Assembly: GCA_015490105.1 (NCBI GenBank)
Contig: WFYK01000205.1
Coordinates: forward strand, 1-10,890
Length of the DNA: 10,890 bases
From: Aquificaceae bacterium
GTDB taxonomy: Bacteria > Aquificota > Aquificia > Aquificales > Aquificaceae
Direction of reading: 5' to 3'
The notes beneath the pieces are model-generated. The model was given only the letters and a program-made list of their open reading frames with translations. It ran no database searches and had not been told where the DNA came from. Positions within the stretch are counted from its first letter, which is position 1. Each line of letters starts with the position of its first letter. The translations under genes were made by a program, and so were the position numbers. Below, in pieces: positions 5,776-10,890 of the stretch.

Positions 5776-7625
5776 TAATCGAGTTTTCCGAGATATACAA
5801 GCAGAGCGGTTATAGTAGCGGGCGTTATTCCGTCTATGCGGGAAGCTTGACCTACTGTCAGAGGTCTCATCTTCTTTAGCTTTTCCCTCGCTTCGTTGGT
5901 AAGACCCGGCACCTTGTCGTAGTCTATGTCTTCGGGAAGTCTTATGTCTTCAAGTTTTTTTAGCTTTTCGTTGAGTTTCCTCTCCCTTTCTATGTAGGGT
6001 TCGTATTTGAGCTGGATCTCTACTTCTTCCTTCACGTAGGGGTGATCGGGGATCTCATAGCCGAACTTATCCTTTATGTCCTCTATAGTGTAGTTTGCGG
6101 TAAAGAGGGTGGCTACCGTGTAGCTCCTTGTCCCTTCTCCTACAGCTACGGAGACCCTTTCCCGCTTGTAGAATTCCTTCCATCGTTCTATTTCCTCCCT
6201 AAGCTCCCTGACGAGCTTTATCTGTTCATCTGTAAGGAGTCCGAGCTTGTGTCCTATCTCCGCAAGGCGCAGGATAGCGTTGTCTTGCCTCAAGTATAGC
6301 CTGTATTCGGATCTTGAGGTAAAGAGCCTGTAGGGTTCCATAACACCTTTAGTGGTGAGGTCGTCAATCATCACCCCTATGTAGCTTTCATCCCTTCTCA
6401 GATATATAGGTTCCTTTCCGAAGGCTCTGAGGGCCGCGTTTATGCCCGCAACTATCCCCTGACCCGCAGCTTCCTCGTAGCCTGTGGTCCCGTTAAAGTT
6501 CCCCGCGTGGAAGAGCCCCCTTATCTTTTTGGTTTCCAAGGTCGGATACAGCTCGGTGGGAGGAACAACGTCGTATTCTATGGCGTAGGCGGGTCTTATG
6601 AGTTCTACCTTCTCCAAGCCCGGGATGGACCTATACATCTCCCACTGGATTTCTTCCGGAAGGGAGGTGGAAAGCCCGTTCGGATAGACCTCTACCGTGT
6701 CCAAGCCTTCTGGTTCTAAGAAGACAGTGTGTCTGGGTTTGTCGGGAAACTTTACGATCTTGTCCTCAATAGAGGGGCAATACCTCGGACCTATCCCCTT
6801 TATGAGACCGCCGTAGAGGGCGGTTCTGTGGAGGTTTTTCCTGATTATCTCGTGGGTCTTTTCGGTGGTGTAGGTTATCCAGCAGTCTACCTGATCCTTT
6901 CCCGGCTCAAACCAGTAAGACCCTACGGGTTCCGTCCAGAAGGAAAACTTGGGTGCGGGGTCGTCTCCGGGTGCTCTCTCCAAGACCGAGTAGTCTATAG
7001 TCCTTCCGTCCAATCTTGCGGGGGTTCCCGTCTTGAACCTGAGCAGGGGAAAGCCGTGCCTTTTGTAGAACTCCGCTAAGCTCTCCGATCTGGGTTCCCA
7101 AGCCCTTCCCGCGGGAAAGGTTTTATCCCCTATGTAAATGAGTCCGTTGAGGAAGGTCCCCGTGGTTACCACCACCGCCTTTACCTTGTATTCAAGTCCG
7201 AGCTTTGTCTTTACCGCTACCACTTCGTTTTTGGAGTTCAGGATTATGTCCACTACTTCGTCCTGCTTTATGTAGAGGTTTTCCTGATCTTCGCAAACCT
7301 TTTTCATGTATTCCCTGTATCTTTTCTTGTCCGCCTGAGCGCGGGGGGACTGGACCGCTTTGCCTTTGCGGGTGTTTAGCATCTTGAACTGTATGCCCGT
7401 CCTGTCTATCGCCTTTCCCATCTCACCGCCGAGGGCATCAATTTCTCTGACCACTATTCCCTTAGCGATCCCTCCTATGGCGGGGTTGCAGGACATCTGC
7501 CCTATGTTGTCCGCGTTTAGGGTAAACATAACCGTCTTTGCACCCATCCTCGCGGACGCGAGCGCCGCCTCTATACCCGCATGCCCGCCACCTATCACCG
7601 CAACATCAAACTCATCCACCACCAT
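5775..7625 (-). CDS. mnmG: tRNA U34 carboxymethylaminomethyl modification enzyme MnmG (GidA)
   Basis: With MnmE, this FAD enzyme installs the cmnm5 group on uridine 34 of tRNAs that read split codon boxes, in the cytoplasm. The Rossmann motif VIGGGHAGIEA (10-20) opens the protein. The signature region YCPSIEDKI lies at 282-290, and the two conserved cysteines are Cys46 (SCNPAIGG) and Cys283. The FAD-binding segment AGNFNGTTGYEEAAGQG is at 374-390. The C-terminal MnmE/tRNA-binding domain ends RPLTVGQASRIDGITPA. At 616 residues the length is typical. The gene is divergent from yicC and leads the operon mnmG-UDGb-small ORF. No alternative ATG, GTG or TTG exists upstream in frame. The only strong SD (AAGGAGG, minus strand, about 7648-7654) lies about 19 bases from the ATG, farther than usual. 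Confidence 0.97.
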   Translation of the reverse strand: MVVDEFDVAVIGGGHAGIEAALASARMGAKTVMFTLNADNIGQMSCNPAIGGIAKGIVVREIDALGGEMGKAIDRTGIQFKMLNTRKGKAVQSPRAQADKKRYREYMKKVCEDQENLYIKQDEVVDIILNSKNEVVAVKTKLGLEYKVKAVVVTTGTFLNGLIYIGDKTFPAGRAWEPRSESLAEFYKRHGFPLLRFKTGTPARLDGRTIDYSVLERAPGDDPAPKFSFWTEPVGSYWFEPGKDQVDCWITYTTEKTHEIIRKNLHRTALYGGLIKGIGPRYCPSIEDKIVKFPDKPRHTVFLEPEGLDTVEVYPNGLSTSLPEEIQWEMYRSIPGLEKVELIRPAYAIEYDVVPPTELYPTLETKKIRGLFHAGNFNGTTGYEEAAGQGIVAGINAALRAFGKEPIYLRRDESYIGVMIDDLTTKGVMEPYRLFTSRSEYRLYLRQDNAILRLAEIGHKLGLLTDEQIKLVRELREEIERWKEFYKRERVSVAVGEGTRSYTVATLFTANYTIEDIKDKFGYEIPDHPYVKEEVEIQLKYEPYIERERKLNEKLKKLEDIRLPEDIDYDKVPGLTNEAREKLKKMRPLTVGQASRIDGITPATITALLVYLGKLD

Positions 7626-7645
7626 AGCGTTAAATAAGATAATCC

Positions 7646-7680
7646 CTCCTTGGAAGGAGCAAGATTTATCCTAAAATCTT
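7646..7680. promoter_or_regulatory. Two adjacent inverted repeats in the mnmG/yicC divergent control region
   Basis: The 59-bp gap between divergent genes holds CTCCTT-GG-AAGGAG (7646-7659) and AAGATTT-ATCCTA-AAATCTT (7661-7680), both with perfect arms. The first contains an SD-like sequence on each strand, including the only SD candidate for mnmG. The second overlaps the likely -10 of yicC. They could be operators for a regulator of both genes, or hairpins in the mnmG leader that occlude its SD. Either role is inference. Confidence 0.4.
7650..7677 (+). promoter_or_regulatory. Candidate promoter for the yicC operon
   Basis: TTGGAA (7650-7655) and TAAAAT (7672-7677) with a 16-bp spacer match the sigma-70 hexamers at 4/6 and 5/6 positions. 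Transcription would start around 7684, at the ATG itself, implying a leaderless message or a very short leader to the second ATG at 7694. The TAAAAT lies inside the right-hand inverted repeat. Confidence 0.4.
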
Positions 7681-7684
7681 CCCC

Positions 7685-8536
7685 ATGAGGAGTATGACTG
7701 GTTTCGGAAGGGGGGAGGCTCAAGATGAAAATTGGCGGGTGGTAGTTTTTATAAAGTCTGTAAACGGCAAAGGGCTCGATTTCAACCTAAGACTTCCCGC
7801 ACAGTTCCTGTTTTTGGATCCTGAGCTAAGGAAAAAAGTAAAGGAGAGTTTAAAGAGGGGATCTCTTCAGTGCACCGTAAATGTGGAGTCCAAGGGTTTT
7901 TTACCCCCCGTAGATGTGCAGGTTTTGAAGGCTTCTTCTCAAGCACTTAAGGAACTCCTCCGCGGATTAGATCTGAAGGTCAGTGACGATCTTATATTTG
8001 AAACCGCTTGGAAGCATGCGGAACGCCTCCAAAAGAGCGAGGAGGAACAAACAATAGCGAATCTCATAAGAACAGCTTTTGAACAGGCTCTCAAAGAACT
8101 AATCGAGAGCAGGGAAAGGGAAGGAAAGGCTATAAAGGAAGACCTCCTTGCGAGGGTAGAAAAGATTGAAAAAACTTTAGATCGGATCGAAAGTGAGAAG
8201 GAAAGGATAAGGGAAAGGATAAAGGAAAGGATCGTTGAAAAAGCCAAAGAGATCGGCCTTGACGAGAACAGTTTGCTTCCTAAACAGGAGATTCTCTTCC
8301 TTCTTGAAAGAATGGATGTGGAAGAAGAGATATCCCGCCTTAAAGAGCATCTGAGAGCCTTTAGAAAACTTCTGTCTTCTGAGGAAGAGGTAGGGAAAAA
8401 ACTTGAGTTTTTGGCTCAAGAGATGCACAGGGAGATAACTACTCTCGGCAACAAGATACCTGACCTTCATCCCTTCGTAGTAGAAATAAAAGCGGAAGTG
8501 GATCGGATAAAACAGCAGTCCGCAAACGTGGAGTAA
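7685..8536 (+). CDS. yicC: YicC/YloC family endoribonuclease
   Basis: The 283-residue protein has both family hallmarks: the N-terminal MRSMTGFGRGEA and the C-terminal domain ending QEMHREITTLGNK, then VVEIKAEVDRIKQQSANVE. E. coli YicC is an RNase that helps degrade small RNAs such as RyhB; the family is cytoplasmic. A highly charged helical stretch (about 135-195, many Lys, Glu and Arg) separates the two domains, as usual. The start at 7685 gives the canonical N-terminus but has no SD. An ATG at 7694 is preceded closely by GAGGAG and would lose only three residues. It heads the operon yicC-coaE-THEP1-SPOR protein-thyX and diverges from mnmG. In many bacteria yicC sits beside gmk; here coaE takes that place. 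Confidence 0.93.
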   Translation: MRSMTGFGRGEAQDENWRVVVFIKSVNGKGLDFNLRLPAQFLFLDPELRKKVKESLKRGSLQCTVNVESKGFLPPVDVQVLKASSQALKELLRGLDLKVSDDLIFETAWKHAERLQKSEEEQTIANLIRTAFEQALKELIESREREGKAIKEDLLARVEKIEKTLDRIESEKERIRERIKERIVEKAKEIGLDENSLLPKQEILFLLERMDVEEEISRLKEHLRAFRKLLSSEEEVGKKLEFLAQEMHREITTLGNKIPDLHPFVVEIKAEVDRIKQQSANVE

Positions 8537-8539
8537 AAG

Positions 8540-9124
8540 ATGATAAAAGTGGGTCTCACGGGAAACATTTGTTCCGGGAAGTCGACGGTAGCTTCCATCT
8601 TCAGGGACTTAGGGGCTTTTGTCTTTGACGCGGACAAGATAATACACCGCTTTTACCAAGAGCGGGGACCCGTTTACGAGAGGGTGGTGGAGGTTTTCGG
8701 GAAAGAAATCCTTTCCCAAGATGGAAGTATCGACAGAAAGAAACTCGCCCAAATAGTATTTCGAGACAAACAAAAACTCAAAGCTCTCGAAGAGATAACC
8801 CACAAAGCTCTTTACGAAAAACTCGAGGAACTTTTTTCCTCCCTTCCGAACGATGCGGTAGCGGTTGTAGAAGCGAGCCTCATTATCGAAAAAGGAACTT
8901 ACAAGAACTACGACAAGGTAGTTGTAGTCTACGCTCCTTATGAACTATGTTTGAAGCGCTGTAAGGATAAGGGTTTTTCAGAAGAAGATTTCAAAAGGCG
9001 CTGGAGTCTTCAGATGCCACCCGAGGAGAAGGTAAGGTTTGCGGATTTCGTAATAGACAACAGCAGGTCTCTGGAGGAGACAAGAAGGCAGGTTATGGAA
9101 ATATGGAGTAGGATCAAAAAATGA
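8540..9124 (+). CDS. coaE: Dephospho-CoA kinase
   Basis: CoaE phosphorylates the 3'-hydroxyl of dephospho-CoA with ATP, the last step of coenzyme A synthesis, in the cytosol. At 194 residues it has the normal length. The P-loop is GNICSGKST (8-16), the conserved DAD lies at 30-32, and the C-terminal lid/adenine region reads ADFVIDNSRSLEE (168-180) after QMPPEEK. Two usual motifs are altered: the helix motif normally with His-Pro is ITHKALY (86-92), and the region usually PLLFE reads ASLIIEKG (112-119). The family assignment stays firm on the remaining motifs. It starts 3 bases after the yicC stop, with GGAG inside the yicC end as SD, and its stop overlaps the next ATG (ATGA), so it is coupled on both sides. 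Confidence 0.93.
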   Translation: MIKVGLTGNICSGKSTVASIFRDLGAFVFDADKIIHRFYQERGPVYERVVEVFGKEILSQDGSIDRKKLAQIVFRDKQKLKALEEITHKALYEKLEELFSSLPNDAVAVVEASLIIEKGTYKNYDKVVVVYAPYELCLKRCKDKGFSEEDFKRRWSLQMPPEEKVRFADFVIDNSRSLEETRRQVMEIWSRIKK

Positions 9125-9648
9125 GGGTTGTGATCACGGGCGAGCCTGGAGTGGGCAAAACCACCTTGGTGAAGAAGATCGTAAAGGACTTAGGAAACAA
9201 AGCAATAGGCTTTTGGACCGAGGAAGTGAGAGACCCCAAAACCAAAAAAAGGACGGGTTTTAAGGTTATCACCACGGAGGGAGAAAAAACACTCTTTGCC
9301 AGCAAGAGATTTACCTCAAAACATCTCGTCGGATCCTACGGGGTAAACGTTTCCCGTTTTGAAGGTGTTGTCCTTCCTATTTTAGAAAAAGCCCTGAAAG
9401 AAAAAGGGAAAGTTATCGTAATAGACGAAGTGGGCAAGATGGAACTGTTTTCGAAAGCTTTCAGGGAAATGGTAAGGCGAATAATCTATACGCCCTCCCT
9501 GAGCTTTCTTATAACGATACCTATAAGGGATGTTCATCCCCTCGTGAAGGAAATAAGGAGACTCAACGGGACGATCCTTTTGGAGCTTACAAAAGAAAAC
9601 AGAGATCTTATGGCTCAAGAGGTGAAGAATCTTTTTGGGATAAACTAA
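9121..9648 (+). CDS. THEP1-type nucleoside-triphosphatase
   Basis: This 175-residue P-loop protein belongs to the THEP1 family (NTPase_1, RecA-like fold), which hydrolyses ATP, GTP and other NTPs. Walker A is GEPGVGKTT (7-15), followed by the family segment GFWTEEVRDPKTKKRTGF (30-47), and Walker B is VIVIDEVGKMEL (98-109). The C-terminal IPIRDVHPLVKEIRRL is also typical. The sequence closely resembles my recollection of the structurally characterised A. aeolicus THEP1 (aq_1292). The physiological role of the family is unsettled; RNA or nucleotide metabolism has been proposed. It overlaps coaE by 4 bases and precedes the SPOR-like gene by 5 bases. Confidence 0.92.
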   Translation: MRVVITGEPGVGKTTLVKKIVKDLGNKAIGFWTEEVRDPKTKKRTGFKVITTEGEKTLFASKRFTSKHLVGSYGVNVSRFEGVVLPILEKALKEKGKVIVIDEVGKMELFSKAFREMVRRIIYTPSLSFLITIPIRDVHPLVKEIRRLNGTILLELTKENRDLMAQEVKNLFGIN

Positions 9649-9653
9649 AAGCC

Positions 9654-10427
9654 ATGTTGCTGGTTGCCCTGCTTTTAATGATCAGCCTTTTGACGGGATG
9701 GGGAGCACCGCTCAAATACTGCGTTCAGGTGGCAACCGATGAAAGTCTTGACCGCCTGAAAAAACTCTACACGAGGGTAAAAGATCTTCCTGAAGCTCGC
9801 ATAGAAAAGCGCGGGAAGTTTTTCCTCTTGAGGGTCGGAGCGGAAGAGAGGGCTTCAGATCTGAGAATTATCCTCAGACAGGTGAGGAGATTCTTCCCCG
9901 ACGCTTACATCAAAAAATGTGAGATAAGAAAGGACGTCGTCGTTTGGCCACCTCAAGGGAAAACCGCGGTAAGAACTCCGAAGCGAACACAGACAGAAGA
10001 GGTTAGTCCTCCTCCGGTTATACCCGACACCGAGGTTTTACAGAGGCTCGAAAAAAAAGTAACTGGTCTGAAGGACTTTCTTGTAGATCACCACTCGAAG
10101 CTTGCGGAACTCACCTCGGAGGTTAACAAGCTAAAGGAGGAGGTAAAGGAACAAAGGAAGAGTTTAGAAGTTAGGGTCCAAATAGATAAGTTTGCCTACA
10201 GCTTCGTTGCGGTAACATTGGGCTTTTTCGTCATAACGTGGATCTTGATAGCACTCCTTTACAAGAAGGTTTCTCAAAACAGTGTTGAAAACGCAAATCT
10301 TTTAAGGGATCTGGTAACCGCTCTTAAGGTTCTCAACCTCCTTTCCAAGGGATACACGGTAAAGATAGAGAGAGGAAGGATCATGGTCTACGACCCGGAT
10401 AAGGACAGCTGGAGGGAAGCGGATTGA
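9654..10427 (+). CDS. SPOR-like domain membrane protein with coiled coil, unknown function
   Basis: A 257-residue protein. Residues 1-18 are hydrophobic (MLLVALLLMISLLTGWGA), like a signal peptide or anchor, though without the usual positive residues after Met. Residues 21-91 alternate strand and helix patterns (YCVQVATDE, FFLLRVGAEE, AYIKKCEI), as in SPOR domains, which bind denuded peptidoglycan. A Pro/Thr-rich linker (about 97-125) follows, then a coiled coil (about 127-173), a clear transmembrane segment (181-203), and a charged C-terminal domain of about 50 residues, probably cytoplasmic. A periplasmic sensor or cell-envelope scaffold is possible, but I recognise no named family. The frame upstream is open (KLKA just before Met1) but has no usable start nearby. 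No strong SD is seen; it lies 5 bases after THEP1, so coupling is likely. Its stop overlaps the thyX start (TTGA). Confidence 0.85.
   Translation: MLLVALLLMISLLTGWGAPLKYCVQVATDESLDRLKKLYTRVKDLPEARIEKRGKFFLLRVGAEERASDLRIILRQVRRFFPDAYIKKCEIRKDVVVWPPQGKTAVRTPKRTQTEEVSPPPVIPDTEVLQRLEKKVTGLKDFLVDHHSKLAELTSEVNKLKEEVKEQRKSLEVRVQIDKFAYSFVAVTLGFFVITWILIALLYKKVSQNSVENANLLRDLVTALKVLNLLSKGYTVKIERGRIMVYDPDKDSWREAD
10411..10426 (+). promoter_or_regulatory. Ribosome binding site setting a TTG start for thyX
   Basis: GGAGG (10411-10415) lies eight bases before TTG 10424-10426. It decides the start: the ATG at 10439 has no SD at a workable distance and would drop the conserved first strand. Confidence 0.75.
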
Positions 10428-10890
10428 AGGTATTCTTAATGGGTTCCGATCAGAGGGTAGTTAGGTGTGCGAGGGTATCTTTCGGAAAGGATCATAAGGT
10501 GGACCCTCTCAGGGATAAAAAGCTGATAAGGTATCTTTTCAAACACAGGCACGCTTCTCCTTTCGAGCACAACATAATTGCCTTTGAGGGAAGTAAAAAA
10601 GACTGGCTTGACATAATCTCGCAGATAGAAAACCCCTCCGTTCAGGTCTACTACTCGGGAGGTTACATATGGGTTAACCTGAGGAACTTCATAAACGCCC
10701 ACGAGGTTATGCCCGATTCCTTGAAGGATAAAATCAAGGAAGCTTTTCCTACCGTTTGGGAGGTGTTTTCCCGAAACGGAGATTTGAGTGACGAAGAGCT
10801 TGAAAACCTACCCTACACGCGGGACAAAGTTTTCTTAGAGGAGAAAATAGAGACCTCCGCAGGGTGGGTAGGTCTTGTGGACAAGCTGGA
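10424..10890 (+). CDS. thyX: Flavin-dependent thymidylate synthase ThyX (5' part, runs off the window)
   Basis: ThyX methylates dUMP to dTMP using methylene-tetrahydrofolate and FAD. The N-terminal part shows the family features: MGSDQRVVRCARVSFGKD (6-23) and the block LIRYLFKHRHASPFEHN (34-50), which contributes to flavin and nucleotide binding. I choose TTG 10424 over ATG 10439: GGAGG at 10411-10415 is 8 bases before the TTG, the TTG overlaps the previous stop (TTGA), and it adds MKVFL, a typical ThyX first strand. The hallmark RHRxxSxNExSxR, normally about 25-30 residues after the HxSPFEH block, is absent from the next 106 residues. Instead there is a charged, helical segment (51-155). The likeliest explanation is a lineage-specific insertion with the motif beyond the edge. 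155 codons are visible, with no stop. Confidence 0.88.
   Translation, partial: MKVFLMGSDQRVVRCARVSFGKDHKVDPLRDKKLIRYLFKHRHASPFEHNIIAFEGSKKDWLDIISQIENPSVQVYYSGGYIWVNLRNFINAHEVMPDSLKDKIKEAFPTVWEVFSRNGDLSDEELENLPYTRDKVFLEEKIETSAGWVGLVDKL

Noticed and set aside
5410..7674. Several plus-strand ORFs opposite udgB and mnmG
   Set aside because: They are shadows of strongly supported genes, without SD or recognisable domains.
10439..10890. thyX starting at ATG 10439
   Set aside because: No SD at a workable distance; TTG 10424 has a good SD, couples to the previous gene and restores the first conserved strand.

Overview
The window looks like chromosomal DNA from a thermophilic bacterium of the Aquificaceae, close to but not identical with Aquifex aeolicus. 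Three things point there. The proteins are rich in Lys, Glu and Ile. Several are of recognisably Aquifex type, notably a very long ClpB, a THEP1 NTPase and a selenocysteine-containing SelD. The coding is dense, with 1-4 base overlaps and little spacer DNA. No mobile element, phage gene, tRNA or rRNA was seen. The assignment rests on remembered family features, not on a search.

Layout. (1) Positions 1-185 are the trailer end of a CRISPR array: two identical 35-nt repeats and one decayed terminal repeat, with two spacers. The array continues off the left edge and no cas gene is in view. (2) 186-336 is a short spacer holding a near-consensus sigma-70-type promoter for clpB. (3) 337-4937 (+) is a probable operon: clpB disaggregase, a TPR-like protein of unknown function, and selD. 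selD has an in-frame UGA (3966-3968) as its selenocysteine codon, so the true gene starts at 3933; ordinary ORF calling would lose its first 39 codons, including the catalytic residue. (4) 4930-7625 (-) is a second probable operon: mnmG, a family 5 uracil-DNA glycosylase and a 48-residue single-pass membrane protein too small for routine ORF lists. It converges on selD with an 8-base overlap. (5) 7626-7684 is a 59-bp divergent control region packed with two adjacent inverted repeats. (6) 7685-10890 (+) is a third probable operon: yicC endoribonuclease family, coaE, THEP1-type NTPase, a SPOR-like/coiled-coil membrane protein, and the start of thyX (TTG start at 10424), which runs off the right edge.

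How the genes relate. ClpB rescues aggregated protein. SelD makes selenophosphate for selenocysteine and for 2-selenouridine in tRNA. MnmG modifies the same wobble uridine (U34) that receives selenium, so selD and mnmG may feed one modified nucleotide. UDGb repairs uracil in DNA, relevant to fast cytosine deamination at high temperature. CoaE finishes coenzyme A, and ThyX makes dTMP.

The most notable observations are an apparent internal translation start inside clpB, exactly at the N-domain/D1 junction; M-domain-like coiled-coil copies, including one inserted in the ClpB N-domain; competing RNA hairpins around the selD UGA; a ThyX with a long segment where the RHR motif should be; and an inverted repeat around the last CRISPR repeat that could act as the array terminator.
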